Below are positions 17,726 to 27,148 of a DNA stretch of 64,000 bases, piece by piece. The position numbers were made by a program, and so were the translations under genes. The number at the start of each line of letters is the position of its first letter. Positions within the stretch are counted from its first letter, which is position 1. This DNA is from Spirosoma endophyticum. GTDB lineage: Bacteria; Bacteroidota; Bacteroidia; Cytophagales; Spirosomataceae. The stretch is from the NCBI RefSeq assembly GCF_900112365.1, contig NZ_FOLQ01000002.1:923413-987412 (forward strand), given 5' to 3'. A model generated the notes under the pieces. That model did not search any database, had not been told where the DNA came from, and worked only from the letters and a program-made list of their open reading frames with translations.

Positions 17726-18778
17726 ATGCATTATCTTCCCCTGTTTCTGCTGCCCTGTTTGTTGTTGATGATTTCGTCCTGTGCTCCGCATTACAAAGGC
17801 CCCGTCAGTGATCATTTTAACGGGAAGAAATTCTTCAACCCCGGTATGCCCGAGCGAACGTCGGCCGGGTTGCTGAAATGGATACTTCACCGAGACAAAG
17901 GGCCCTGGCCAGAGCAACCTGACGCGTTTGTGGGCGCTCGACCTGCCACACGTATCGAAGGGGATAGTCTGGTACTGACGTTCGTGAATCACTCTACATT
18001 TCTGATCCAGACGAATGGGCTGAATATCCTGACCGATCCGGTCTGGTCGAAACGGGTCGGGCCAACATCCTTGCTGGGTATTAAGCGTAAACGTCCGCCA
18101 GGGCTCCGCTTTGAGGAGTTACCCCCGATTGACGTCGTGTTACTGAGCCATAATCACTACGATCATCTTGACCTGCCAACGATCAAAAAGTTAGTGAAAG
18201 CCCATAATCCGCTGTTTGTTACGCCCCTGGGTGTTTCCTATCTGCCCAAGTCAGTGGACGGACGAACCACCCGCGAGCTTGACTGGAACGATACGTTGCG
18301 GATAAACGATAAACTCTGGCTAACCTGTACGCAGGCACAACATTTTAGCAATCGCGGCCTGGGCGATAACGACGAAACGCTTTGGTGTGGCTATTTACTT
18401 CACACAAGCTTTGGTACTACGTATTTCTGCGGAGATAGCGGCTATGGTCCTCATTTTAAGCATATTGCCGAGCAGGCTAAGCATAATGATCCTGGGTTTC
18501 CTGGCACCGGGCCTATAAAGCTTGCGTTGTTACCTATTGGCTCGTATCGGCCAGAGTGGTTTATGGCACCTATCCATGTGTCGCCCGCTGGGGCTGTGCA
18601 GGCATTCGTTGATCTCAATCCCATACAGGCTGTAGGCATTCACTTTGGCACCTTTCAACAGGGTGACGATGGCTTGTTTGAGCCCGCCGATGATTTACGA
18701 AAAGCATTGAAAGAGAAGAATATTCCTGAAGAGAAATTTCTGGTGCCGAAGGAAGGTCACCCGATGGTGTTTAAATAA
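17726..18778 (+). CDS. MBL-fold metallohydrolase lipoprotein (NAPE-PLD/UlaG-like)
   Basis: The 350-residue product begins with a lipoprotein signal (LLLMISSC, Cys19) and carries the zinc motif SHNHYDHLD (His142, His144, Asp146, His147) of the metallo-beta-lactamase fold, with GDSGYGPHF and GIHFGTFQQ supplying further ligands. The order VNHSTFLIQTNGLNILTDPVW and SLLGIKRKRPPG is typical of proteins annotated as N-acyl-phosphatidylethanolamine phospholipase D-like. The real substrate is unknown. I place the start at 17726, since the longer frame overlaps ogt and lacks a signal at its N-terminus. A terminator follows. Confidence 0.87.
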   Translation: MHYLPLFLLPCLLLMISSCAPHYKGPVSDHFNGKKFFNPGMPERTSAGLLKWILHRDKGPWPEQPDAFVGARPATRIEGDSLVLTFVNHSTFLIQTNGLNILTDPVWSKRVGPTSLLGIKRKRPPGLRFEELPPIDVVLLSHNHYDHLDLPTIKKLVKAHNPLFVTPLGVSYLPKSVDGRTTRELDWNDTLRINDKLWLTCTQAQHFSNRGLGDNDETLWCGYLLHTSFGTTYFCGDSGYGPHFKHIAEQAKHNDPGFPGTGPIKLALLPIGSYRPEWFMAPIHVSPAGAVQAFVDLNPIQAVGIHFGTFQQGDDGLFEPADDLRKALKEKNIPEEKFLVPKEGHPMVFK

Positions 18779-18781
18779 GAA

Positions 18782-18814
18782 AAACCTACAAGATCCTGAA
18801 GACCTTGTAGGTTT
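18782..18814 (+). terminator. Hairpin after the MBL-fold gene
   Basis: AAACCTACAAG (18782-18792) pairs with CTTGTAGGTTT (18804-18814). It lies between convergent genes and could also serve trigger factor. Confidence 0.8.
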
Positions 18815-18880
18815 GTAATGCTACATCCAAAATAGTATTAACCGCTGGGGAGGCTTCTTCGTTAGGTCCCTATGCGTTGA

Positions 18881-20242
18881 TTAACGATTTTCAACCAGTG
18901 CTTTAAATTCGTCTACCGTTATGTCCTGCGACACAAGGGTCATTTGCGTTTTCGCGAATTCAATCACTTTATCGTCATACACCCGGTTGAACGTACTGGT
19001 GTAATTCTGACCGTTATTCTTTTCGTCCATCAGGTAATTGCGGGCGATGCGATCGATGGTTTTTTTCATCTCTTCATCTTCGCTTCCAGCAAAACCAAAC
19101 TGCTCACGCACCATTTCACGGGTTACGGCCAGCACTTCATCGAACTCAACTTTGATATCGGCTTTATCCGCGATCTTGTTTTTGATGAGTTGTAGTTTAA
19201 CGGACTTGGTGAAGTCGTCATACTGTTCGTCAACCTGCTCGGGCGTAAATTTACCTTCGTTAACTTCCAGCAACCAGTTCTTCAGAAACTCGTCGGGCAG
19301 CAATATGGGCGTATTCTCAAGCAATGTTTTCTCAATGTCCAGGCGCAACAATTGCGCTGACTCACGACCGTAGTTGCCCCGGATGATTTCGGCCACTTTC
19401 GTGCGGAATTGTTCTTCGTCGCTAACGGCACCAACACCCAGCACTTTATCGAAAAACTCCTGATTCAATTCGGCAGGTTCGTTCCGGGTGATGTCATCGA
19501 CCTCAAACGTAAACTCGCCTGTCAGTTCAGCCGCTTCTTCTTTCTTCACACCCGTTGCGTTGGCACGAGCTTTCTCATCGGGGAAAGCCTGCTCCAGCAC
19601 AAACGTCACTACGTCTCCTTTTTTCTTACCAACAAACTGTCCTTTAGCATCTTCGGCCATCTGGTTCATTGGGAAGGCCGTTTTCGCCGTAAAGGCATCG
19701 GCTCCTTCTGGTGTGCTTGTCTGCTTTAGTTCACCATAGATGGTGTCACCATCGGCAACTTCTTCACCATGACCGTGGGCGTGAAAACGTTGTTGTAAAT
19801 CAGCGATGGTCGAATCAACTTCAGCCTCACCAGCCTCAATTTCGTATTGAGTTACGCTCGGCAGATCACTGAAATCAATATCGAATTCAGACGCCAGTCC
19901 AAGGGTATAGCTGAACGCAAATTCCGATTGGTTGTCCCAGTCGATGGTATCGGCCAATTCCCGATCAGGAATAGGATCACCAACAACCTGCAATTTATTT
20001 TCGCGGATATACTGGCTAACGGTTTTGCTCAACATGGCGTTGATTTCGTCCACCAAAATACTTTTACCGTACATTTTCTGCACCAGCGAGGCAGGTACGT
20101 GACCAGGACGGAAACCCTTCAGTTGAACCTTACGCCCATAATCTTTCAGTTTCTTATCTACTTCTGGCTTATAGTCAGCCGGTGTTAGCGTAATTTTCAG
20201 CGAAGCATTCGTGTCGCTGGCTTTTTCTAAGGTAATATCCAC
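18881..20242 (-). CDS. tig: Trigger factor (ribosome-associated chaperone)
   Basis: Trigger factor binds nascent chains at the ribosome exit. The 453-residue product has the N-terminal ribosome-binding domain with GFRPGHVP (ribosome-docking signature, near residue 43), a central FKBP-like region (about 155-250, GDTIYGEL) that is shorter and poorly conserved as in other Bacteroidota, and a long helical C-terminal domain. The start is a GTG at 20242, giving MDITLEKAS, the usual beginning in the phylum. tRNA-Leu lies upstream on the same strand with a hairpin between. Confidence 0.9.
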   Translation of the reverse strand: MDITLEKASDTNASLKITLTPADYKPEVDKKLKDYGRKVQLKGFRPGHVPASLVQKMYGKSILVDEINAMLSKTVSQYIRENKLQVVGDPIPDRELADTIDWDNQSEFAFSYTLGLASEFDIDFSDLPSVTQYEIEAGEAEVDSTIADLQQRFHAHGHGEEVADGDTIYGELKQTSTPEGADAFTAKTAFPMNQMAEDAKGQFVGKKKGDVVTFVLEQAFPDEKARANATGVKKEEAAELTGEFTFEVDDITRNEPAELNQEFFDKVLGVGAVSDEEQFRTKVAEIIRGNYGRESAQLLRLDIEKTLLENTPILLPDEFLKNWLLEVNEGKFTPEQVDEQYDDFTKSVKLQLIKNKIADKADIKVEFDEVLAVTREMVREQFGFAGSEDEEMKKTIDRIARNYLMDEKNNGQNYTSTFNRVYDDKVIEFAKTQMTLVSQDITVDEFKALVENR

Positions 20243-20279
20243 GTTTGTATCGGTTTGAAATGAAAGAGCGAAAGAGTAA

Positions 20280-20338
20280 AAAAGCGAAAGAGTGAATTGT
20301 TAGACAACGCTCTTTCGCTCTTTCACTCTTTCGCTTTT
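20280..20338 (-). terminator. 17-bp hairpin of GAAAGAGCG-type words between tRNA-Leu and tig
   Basis: 20280-20296 pairs perfectly with 20322-20338, loop 25 bases; further partial copies of GCGAAAGAGTG lie to the left (20262-20277). On the minus strand it is just downstream of the tRNA 3' end. Its words resemble those of the palindrome at 6666-6734. Confidence 0.65.
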
Positions 20339-20346
20339 AAACTTTG

Positions 20347-20428
20347 TACGGGCGGAGGGACTCGAACCCCCATGCCTTGCGGCACCAGATCCTAAGTCTG
20401 GCACGTCTACCAATTTCGCCACGCCCGC
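20347..20428 (-). tRNA. tRNA-Leu, anticodon UAG
   Basis: On the minus strand the 82-base sequence folds with acceptor GCGGGCG, a D arm, anticodon arm CCAGA-CTTAGGA-TCTGG giving anticodon TAG, a long class II variable arm (TGCCGCAAGGCA) and T arm GGTTCGAGTCC. The first acceptor pair is G-U. CCA is not encoded. The large variable arm fits leucine. Confidence 0.95.
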
Positions 20429-20511
20429 AGGGCCAATTTTAAACAGGATCAGTCAGCGAAAAAACGCGTTGGGATGCTGTTTACTGAACAACGTTTCGTC
20501 GTTTCAGGGTG

Positions 20512-20541
20512 CAAAGGTATAAAAAAAAATATACGTGTCAA
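20512..20541 (-). promoter_or_regulatory. Bacteroidota-type promoter for tRNA-Leu
   Basis: On the minus strand TTG (20541-20539), 19 bases, then TACCTTTG (20519-20512), a full match to TTG-N19-TAnnTTTG. The A/T-rich spacer includes nine T. The tRNA starts 84 bases downstream. Confidence 0.7.
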
Positions 20542-20657
20542 GACATTTGTGTGAAGGTTTTATTTTTAGATAATCTCAAAGCAATTTTCGATTATTATTT
20601 TGTTATCTTGGTAGTACGAGTACAACCTAAAGGCAATTACCTGCAACGAAGCCCACT

Positions 20658-22958
20658 ATGATAAATGCCATTGAACGTCCTGATAACTCTGGTGCACCAG
20701 AGGCACCGGGGCCCGGCACCGAACCAGTTATCGACTTAGAACTGGAGCGACAGGAAATCCTGAAACGATACCGGCGATTGTTAAGAGCGGCAAAGCCAAT
20801 GCTGAAAGGCGATGACGCTAAGCTGATTAAAAAAGCATTCAATACGTCGGCCGAAGCCCACAAAAACATGCGTCGGCGGTCGGGAGAGCCGTATATATAC
20901 CATCCGCTGGCTGTTGCCCAGATCGCCGTTGAAGAAATTGGTCTTGGCCCGACTAGCATTGTAGCCGCGCTACTTCACGACGTAGTGGAGGACACCGATA
21001 CGACAATTGCTGACATTGATCGGGCATTTGGCCCGAAGGTGGCCCGAATTATCGACGGTCTGACAAAGATTTCGGGCTATTTTGAATACGGGTCATCACA
21101 GCAGGCGGAGAATTTCCGGAAGATGTTGCTGACGTTGTCGGACGACGTGCGGGTGATTCTGATTAAACTCGCCGATCGGCTTCATAACATGCGGACGCTG
21201 GAGTCTATGCCCCGCGATAAGCAGTTAAAGATCGCTTCCGAAACGATTTACATCTACGCGCCACTGGCTCACCGGCTCGGTTTGTATACGATTAAGTCAG
21301 AACTGGAAGATCTCTACCTTAAACACGTAGAGCCCGAGGCTTACAAAGATATTGCCAAAAAGTTACGCGAAACCCGGCTGGCCCGCGATCGGTTTATCGG
21401 TCGATTCATCGAACCGATTGAGAAAGATCTGGCCGAGACCGGAATAAAATACATCATTAAAGGTCGGCCTAAGTCGATCTATTCGATCTGGACTAAACTG
21501 AATAAATCGAAAAAACCCTTCGAGGAAATTTTCGATTTGTTTGCGGTCAGGATCATTCTGGACGTACTGCCGGAAGAGGAAAAAGCGGCCTGCTGGCGGG
21601 CCTATTCCATCGTAACGGATCATTACAAACCCAACCCCGACCGGCTGAAAGACTGGATCAGTACCCCACGAACCAACGGGTATGAGTCCCTTCATACGAC
21701 CGTAATGAGCAAACTGGGGCAATGGGTGGAAGTGCAGATACGTACCGAACGGATGAACGAAATTGCGGAGAAGGGCTACGCTGCACACTGGAAATATAAG
21801 GGCAACGACACCAAGACCGGAGAAGGCATCGAAGCCTGGATCAGTCAGGTGCGGGATATGATTGAGTCGGCGGGGAGTGGCGACAAAAAAGCGGCTATTG
21901 AGTTTGTCGATGATTTCAGAAGCAATCTCTACAGCGAAGAAGTCTTTGTTTTTACGCCCAAAGGCGATCTCCAGGTGTTGCAACGCGGGGCCACGGCGCT
22001 CGACTTTGCTTTCGACATCCACACCCAGATTGGCGCCCGATGTATGGCGGCCAAGGTCAACAACACGCTGGTGCCGTTAAGTTACGTCCTGCAAAATGGT
22101 GATCAGGTGGAGGTCATTACGTCGAATCGGCAGAAGCCCAGCGAAGACTGGTTGCGGTTCGTGGTGACGTCGAAAGCCAAGACCAAGATCAAGGATTTAA
22201 TCAAAGAAGAAAATAAGCGCTACGTAACGGATGGACGCGAACTGGTCAATAAGAAACTACGCATCCTGCGGGTGGAAATGACCAATGAAATCATTAATCA
22301 GTTGCGGGCTTATTTTGGTTCTAAAACGACCGATGATTTTTTCTATCGGGTGGGCAAGGGTCATATCGACGTTGCTGAACTCAAGAAGTTCAAGTCCGAT
22401 AAAGAAGCAAAAGAGAACCGCGCTAACAAGCTTAACACCGATACCTTACCTGACGCAAAAGCGTTTGTGAAGGAACTCAAGAAAATTCATGGTGAGCGGG
22501 CCGACGCCGATATGTTACTCATTGGCGAGGATATGGACCGCATCGATTATACGCTCTCGAAATGTTGTAATCCCATCTCGGGCGACGACGTATTTGGCTT
22601 CGTAACCATCAACGATGGCATCAAAATCCACCGCGTTACGTGTCCAAATGCCGTTGAGTTGATGTCGAACCACGGTAACCGGATCATTAAAGCCAAATGG
22701 ACATCCCAGAAAGAACTGGCGTTTCTTGCCGGCTTGCGTATCACTGGCACTGATCGGGTGGGCCTGATCAATGACGTAACGCGGGTCATCAGCAATGAAC
22801 TGCACATCAACATGCGTTCGGTGGCGATTGACTCAAAAGACGGTATCTTTGAGGGGAACATTCGTCTTTACGTCCACGATACGGGTCATCTGGAAACACT
22901 GATGCGAAAGTTAGAACGCGTTCAGGGTGTGTTTGAAGTTGTACGATTTGATTCCTGA
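20658..22958 (+). CDS. rel: Bifunctional (p)ppGpp synthetase/hydrolase RelA/SpoT
   Basis: The enzyme makes and degrades the stringent-response alarmone. The 766-residue product has an HD hydrolase domain (about 60-200) with intact HDVVEDT (His107, Asp108), a synthetase domain (about 250-400; GRPKSIYSIW, DLFAVRIIL, NGYESLHTTV, VQIRT), a TGS domain (about 415-480; VFVFTPKGDL), a helical and Cys-Cys region (LSKCCNPISGDDVFGF) and a C-terminal ACT domain (about 690-766). Both halves look active. It is followed by fur and purA in the same direction, an order I recall as common in the phylum. Confidence 0.95.
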   Translation: MINAIERPDNSGAPEAPGPGTEPVIDLELERQEILKRYRRLLRAAKPMLKGDDAKLIKKAFNTSAEAHKNMRRRSGEPYIYHPLAVAQIAVEEIGLGPTSIVAALLHDVVEDTDTTIADIDRAFGPKVARIIDGLTKISGYFEYGSSQQAENFRKMLLTLSDDVRVILIKLADRLHNMRTLESMPRDKQLKIASETIYIYAPLAHRLGLYTIKSELEDLYLKHVEPEAYKDIAKKLRETRLARDRFIGRFIEPIEKDLAETGIKYIIKGRPKSIYSIWTKLNKSKKPFEEIFDLFAVRIILDVLPEEEKAACWRAYSIVTDHYKPNPDRLKDWISTPRTNGYESLHTTVMSKLGQWVEVQIRTERMNEIAEKGYAAHWKYKGNDTKTGEGIEAWISQVRDMIESAGSGDKKAAIEFVDDFRSNLYSEEVFVFTPKGDLQVLQRGATALDFAFDIHTQIGARCMAAKVNNTLVPLSYVLQNGDQVEVITSNRQKPSEDWLRFVVTSKAKTKIKDLIKEENKRYVTDGRELVNKKLRILRVEMTNEIINQLRAYFGSKTTDDFFYRVGKGHIDVAELKKFKSDKEAKENRANKLNTDTLPDAKAFVKELKKIHGERADADMLLIGEDMDRIDYTLSKCCNPISGDDVFGFVTINDGIKIHRVTCPNAVELMSNHGNRIIKAKWTSQKELAFLAGLRITGTDRVGLINDVTRVISNELHINMRSVAIDSKDGIFEGNIRLYVHDTGHLETLMRKLERVQGVFEVVRFDS

Positions 22959-23079
22959 TCACTGACTTGGTCTGTTCGATTCACGGTATCTACGAATAAA
23001 CGATGCATTCGCTACCGTAAACCGAATACTGTAAACCACAAAAGTCTACCTTTGTACTTTAAACTAATCGGAACCGGAA

Positions 23080-23589
23080 ATGCCAGCGCCGACACAAACG
23101 AATCTAGAAGCTGCCCTGATGATTTTCCGGGCTTATCTCGAACGTAAGGGCTTACGAAAGACGCCTGAACGGTTCGCCATACTTGAAGAAATTTACAACC
23201 GACAGGATCACTTCGACGTGGATGAATTATACATCTCCATGAAAAACAAGAAGTATCGCGTTAGTCGGGCAACAGTCTACAACACGCTGGACGTATTAGT
23301 GGACTGTGATTTGGTGACCAAACATCAGTTTGGCCGAAATCTGGCGCAGTACGAAAAATCGTATGGGTATCGCCAGCACGACCACCTGATCTGTACGGAC
23401 TGCCACAAGGTAATGGAATTTTGTGACCCCCGCGTCCAGAACATCCAGAACCTGGTCGGCGACATGCTGAAGTTCAATGTCATGCACCACTCGCTGATTT
23501 TCTACGGTTCCTGCGCCCGCGATCTCTGCGAAAACCGGGACGAAATGGCTAAAGAACGGCAGGAAGCTCAGGTGTCGATGCAGGAATAA
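23080..23589 (+). CDS. Fur family metalloregulator
   Basis: Fur-type repressors bind metal and DNA as dimers. The 169-residue product has the winged helix (residues about 22-85; RKTPERFAILEEI, RVSRATVYNTLDVL), the metal-site segment HDHLICTDCHKVMEF with structural Cys105 and Cys108, and CARDLC (Cys145, Cys150) completing the zinc site. Fe, Mn-peroxide or Zn sensing cannot be told apart here. A TACCTTTG box at 23047-23054 is a possible -7 element, but no TTG is properly spaced upstream. The stop codon lies inside the arm of a 28-bp palindrome. Confidence 0.9.
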   Translation: MPAPTQTNLEAALMIFRAYLERKGLRKTPERFAILEEIYNRQDHFDVDELYISMKNKKYRVSRATVYNTLDVLVDCDLVTKHQFGRNLAQYEKSYGYRQHDHLICTDCHKVMEFCDPRVQNIQNLVGDMLKFNVMHHSLIFYGSCARDLCENRDEMAKERQEAQVSMQE

Positions 23590-23650
23590 AAAATGGAAAA
23601 TGAATAATGGATAATTATCATCTATCCATTATTCATTTTCCATTTTTTAT
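23586..23650 (+). terminator. 28-bp perfect palindrome overlapping the fur stop codon
   Basis: Arms 23586-23613 and 23623-23650 are perfectly complementary over 28 bases with a nine-base loop. The left arm contains the fur TAA (23587-23589). Words such as GGAAAATGAATAATGG are A/T-rich, and the right arm ends in a T run. Confidence 0.85.
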
Positions 23651-23784
23651 TCTACACTTTCCTTAAAGATGCCTTTTGTCCAACTCATCAGCGTTCACAT
23701 TTCGGGATATTCAACCGGAACCTGATGTTCTGGGTATAAGTAAAGAATTAGCGTAACCATAGCTGCATTAGCGGACCAATCAGA

Positions 23785-25071
23785 ATGATCGATGTTTTAT
23801 TAGGCCTCCAGTGGGGCGACGAAGGAAAAGGTAAAATTGTGGACGTACTGGCTCCGCAGTATCAGGTTGTGGCTCGCTTTCAGGGTGGCCCAAATGCGGG
23901 ACACACGCTCGAATTCAACGGGTTTAAACATGTTCTACACCAAATTCCGTCCGGTATTTTCCGGAACGATATTCTTAACATCATTGGTAATGGCGTCGTA
24001 CTGGACCCGATTGTGTTCAAGAAAGAAATTGACGGTCTGGCCAAATACAATCTCGCGCTAACCCAAAATCTACAGATTTCGAAGAAAGCATCCATTATTA
24101 TTCCAACCCATCGACTTCTGGATGCCGCTTACGAACAGGCGAAAGGTGAGTCGAAAATTGGGTCAACTTTACGAGGAATTGGCCCTACATATCAGGATAA
24201 AGTAGCCCGGCAAGGGTTGCGTGTTGGTGATATTCTCTCGCCAAACTTTTCGGAGAAATATGGCAAGCTGGTGGCTATTCACAAAGTCATTCTGGAGCAG
24301 AATAACTACGATTACGAATCCGTACTTCCCCAGGCCGAAGCCGAATTTTTTGGTGCGGTGGAGTTCATGAAGCAGTTTCAATTAACTGACAGTGAATATA
24401 CTGTCAACGAAGCGCTAAGTGACAAAAAGAAAGTATTGGCCGAGGGCGCTCAGGGTTCATTACTGGATATTGATTTCGGTTCCTATCCCTTCGTTACGTC
24501 CTCCAGCACCATGACCGCTGGCGCCTGCACAGGGTTGGGCGTAGCCCCACGTCAGATTGGCGAAGTATACGGCATTTTTAAAGCCTACTGCACCCGCGTT
24601 GGTAGCGGCCCTTTTCCTACAGAACTCTCCAATGAAACCGGAGAGTTGATTCGCAAGGAAGGCCGTGAGTTTGGCGCTACTACGGGTCGTCCACGGCGGT
24701 GTGGCTGGCTTGATCTGCCCGCCCTGAAATACGCGATTATGATCAACGGCGTAACACAGTTGGTGATGATGAAGGTCGATGTCCTGAACATCTTCGATGA
24801 GATTCAGGTGTGTACACATTATGAATTGCCCGACGGCACGACAACTGAGCAGATGCCCTATGACCTTTGTGATACGGCCGTAAAGCCCATATACAAGTCA
24901 TTTAAAGGCTGGCAAACGGATCTGACCGACATTCGCTCTTTTACCGATGTACCCGCTGAATTGGCGAACTATGTTTATTTCCTGGAAGATACGCTCGGTT
25001 TACCCATCAACTTTATCTCAACCAGCCCCGACCGTGAAGCCATTATTCACCGGCAGGCTGTGATTGCTTAG
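23785..25071 (+). CDS. purA: Adenylosuccinate synthase
   Basis: PurA joins IMP and aspartate with GTP, the first committed step to AMP. The 428-residue product has the N-terminal GLQWGDEGKGKIVD (GTP loop with Asp12 and Lys15), GGPNAGHT, IGPTYQDKVAR, EGAQGSLLDIDFG (IMP site), TSSSTMTAGACTGLG and TGRPRRCGWLDLPAL. Length is normal. It ends the rel-fur-purA block; long hairpins before and after suggest its own transcript. Confidence 0.97.
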   Translation: MIDVLLGLQWGDEGKGKIVDVLAPQYQVVARFQGGPNAGHTLEFNGFKHVLHQIPSGIFRNDILNIIGNGVVLDPIVFKKEIDGLAKYNLALTQNLQISKKASIIIPTHRLLDAAYEQAKGESKIGSTLRGIGPTYQDKVARQGLRVGDILSPNFSEKYGKLVAIHKVILEQNNYDYESVLPQAEAEFFGAVEFMKQFQLTDSEYTVNEALSDKKKVLAEGAQGSLLDIDFGSYPFVTSSSTMTAGACTGLGVAPRQIGEVYGIFKAYCTRVGSGPFPTELSNETGELIRKEGREFGATTGRPRRCGWLDLPALKYAIMINGVTQLVMMKVDVLNIFDEIQVCTHYELPDGTTTEQMPYDLCDTAVKPIYKSFKGWQTDLTDIRSFTDVPAELANYVYFLEDTLGLPINFISTSPDREAIIHRQAVIA

Positions 25072-25088
25072 TTTTCATTACGTGGTAA

Positions 25089-25130
25089 GCAGCCATAACG
25101 TTACATGACTTTATGTAACGTTATGGCTGC
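25089..25130 (+). terminator. 18-bp perfect hairpin after purA
   Basis: 25089-25106 pairs with 25113-25130 over 18 bases with a six-base loop. Confidence 0.85.
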
Positions 25131-25159
25131 TTCGTTCACTATCGTTATCCAGCGTCCAT

Positions 25160-25861
25160 ATGTCAGCCAGGAATTTCTATCAGACCTTATACCAAAGCGA
25201 TTCGATTTTTCGAATCGCCAACGAATCATGGTCAGCCAATGAAACAGGCGATCAGGCGGTTGACGAGCTGGACGCAATGGTTAATGCTGATTTGCTTTCG
25301 GCTTTAGATACGTTAGCCGCGGAGTCAACGGTGGTCAAGAATGAGCCATTGCTAGTGGATGAACCCGAAATTGCTCCTGTCGTGCTTGCTTCTACCCCCG
25401 GACCGATCGTTCTCGTTACAACGCCTGAAGCATTACCCGAACCGGCACCACGCCCAACAACCCCATCCATTTTTCCGCCTATTCAGCAACAGCCAAGACT
25501 ACCGCAATTGAACCATAAAGTGCTGCTGCTGGCCGATGAAGAATTGGACCCAGGAAATTTGTTGTTCCTGGAAAAAATTCTGAAAGCCGTTAATCTTAAC
25601 ATCGACGGTGTAGATCTACTAAATCTGCATGGTGTTCAGGATATGAATTTCGCCGAGTTGCTACGTGGGAAATACATCAACCATTTCATTACGTTCGGCG
25701 TACCCTTCGAGCGGATTAACCTCGACATTATGATGGATCGGTACGCACCCGTTCGGTTTGAGGGCATTACGTTCCTGATGGCTGACTCGCTCCCAACTAT
25801 CGAAGCCGATCAGAACTTAAAGAAACGGCTATGGGCAGCCCTTCGACGCGTTTTCCTATAA
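25160..25861 (+). CDS. Unrecognised protein; C-terminal domain resembles DNA polymerase III psi (HolD) in pattern
   Basis: The 233-residue product has an N-terminal part of about 60 residues, a Pro-rich acidic linker (about 62-117) and a compact C-terminal domain (118-233) of alternating strands and helices: KVLLLADEELD, LLFLEKILKAVNLN, FITFGVPFERI, GITFLMADSLPTIEAD, then KKRLWAALRRVFL. The pattern 'leading strand, ADSLP, final Lys...LW..L' recalls the psi subunit of the clamp loader, which also has a flexible N-terminus. This is inference from pattern only; I do not know a confirmed Bacteroidota psi. It follows purA in the same direction. Confidence 0.5.
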   Translation: MSARNFYQTLYQSDSIFRIANESWSANETGDQAVDELDAMVNADLLSALDTLAAESTVVKNEPLLVDEPEIAPVVLASTPGPIVLVTTPEALPEPAPRPTTPSIFPPIQQQPRLPQLNHKVLLLADEELDPGNLLFLEKILKAVNLNIDGVDLLNLHGVQDMNFAELLRGKYINHFITFGVPFERINLDIMMDRYAPVRFEGITFLMADSLPTIEADQNLKKRLWAALRRVFL

Positions 25862-25988
25862 AGCTAGTTTTAATGGTTCCCATGCATCAATAAGTACTTG
25901 CATCTGTAAGGTACTTTTTACGTATTTACGGCCGTTTTCACTCTGACAGCCTGTCTAGGCTGCCTTATCCATTTGCTGGATTTCAATA

Positions 25989-27053
25989 ATGCCGCTTATT
26001 CAACGCCTTCGTTCCTTTTTTTCTGATGGTTCTACAGTGCCTGTTTCAGCTACTACGCTTGTGCCAGTGAGAACGTATCTCTCCCCTAATTTATCCGTAT
26101 TCCCCGAAAGCGTGCCGAACGCACCCATTGCCGTAACTAGTAAAGCAGACCCCTTGCCCGATTGGTTAACGGATGAAGAAAACCTGCGTGATGAAGGCGT
26201 TATGTTCGGCTTGTCTGATGCTGGACCTGACGGAAAAATCGCTGAAATCCGATCTCTGTTCAACCATCAGGCCACTCCACTTGAGGGACGAATCCAAGAG
26301 CATACCGAGAAGATCGACGAACTTAACGGGTTAATCGAGCAGCGGGAAAATCTTATTACTTCACTACGTGATCAGACCAACGCGTTGCGAGATAAAAACC
26401 CGGCGCCGAATAATCTGATGCGAACGGTGATCAGCCTGTTGCTGTCAGTATTGATATGCATTGGCAACTTTTATTTGATCGACGAAACGCTACGTCCTGC
26501 TTTCCCCAATCGCTGGATTGGGGTAGGTGTTTTTCTGGCAGGTATGTTTAATCTGTTTGGTCGTACATCCTTCTTTTATGAAACAGATACCCGCCTGTCA
26601 GGTCGGCGATTGGTTGAAGAAATTGGCCTACCATTTGCAGCATCGGTGTTTGTGTTGGTACAGGCCTGGCAAACCCAATCGGCCGGACAAGCCATTGCGC
26701 TGGGCGTTTTCGTCTTTTTCCTTTTTCTACTGGCGGGAAAATTGCTACTAAGTACCCTAACTACTTTACAGACGGATATTGACAACATTCAGACCAATAG
26801 AGAGTTAATAATAGATAAGGAAAAAAAACTACCTGTCTGGGAAGCCCAACTTTCTCAACTCGCTCGTGAAGCTGATGCGATTCGCACACAAAAGTGGTCG
26901 ATCGTAACAGCTCTAACTCAGACCGAGGCTGACCTAACCCGACTGAACGCTCGGCGTGATGGGCTTGTTAACTTATTTTTGAGCGAGTTTGAACTCGCCC
27001 GCAGCGTCCGCGATCAACTCACCCAACAACAGCGGGAAGCAATTTTTAACTAG
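25989..27053 (+). CDS. Unrecognised membrane protein with coiled coils on both sides of four helices
   Basis: The 354-residue product has a disordered N-terminus (1-85), a first coiled coil (about 98-136; RIQEHTEKIDELNGLIEQRE), four predicted membrane helices (about 145-163, 175-191, 212-227, 234-256) and a long second coiled coil (about 257-350). Both coils should lie on the same side of the membrane. I recognise no enzymatic motif. The next gene has the same plan, so the two may form a complex. Transcript probably shared, with a 95-base gap. Confidence 0.6.
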   Translation: MPLIQRLRSFFSDGSTVPVSATTLVPVRTYLSPNLSVFPESVPNAPIAVTSKADPLPDWLTDEENLRDEGVMFGLSDAGPDGKIAEIRSLFNHQATPLEGRIQEHTEKIDELNGLIEQRENLITSLRDQTNALRDKNPAPNNLMRTVISLLLSVLICIGNFYLIDETLRPAFPNRWIGVGVFLAGMFNLFGRTSFFYETDTRLSGRRLVEEIGLPFAASVFVLVQAWQTQSAGQAIALGVFVFFLFLLAGKLLLSTLTTLQTDIDNIQTNRELIIDKEKKLPVWEAQLSQLAREADAIRTQKWSIVTALTQTEADLTRLNARRDGLVNLFLSEFELARSVRDQLTQQQREAIFN

Positions 27054-27148
27054 TTTCTGAGTTGATTGACCAGACGATGCGACGTAGTAGTTGGCGAATT
27101 ATCGAGCCCCTACAACCTTAACATACAACAACTATACAACTTGAACTT

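Noticed and set aside
21363..22022. 219-codon minus-strand frame inside rel
   Set aside because: Shadow of the conserved synthetase and TGS regions of rel.
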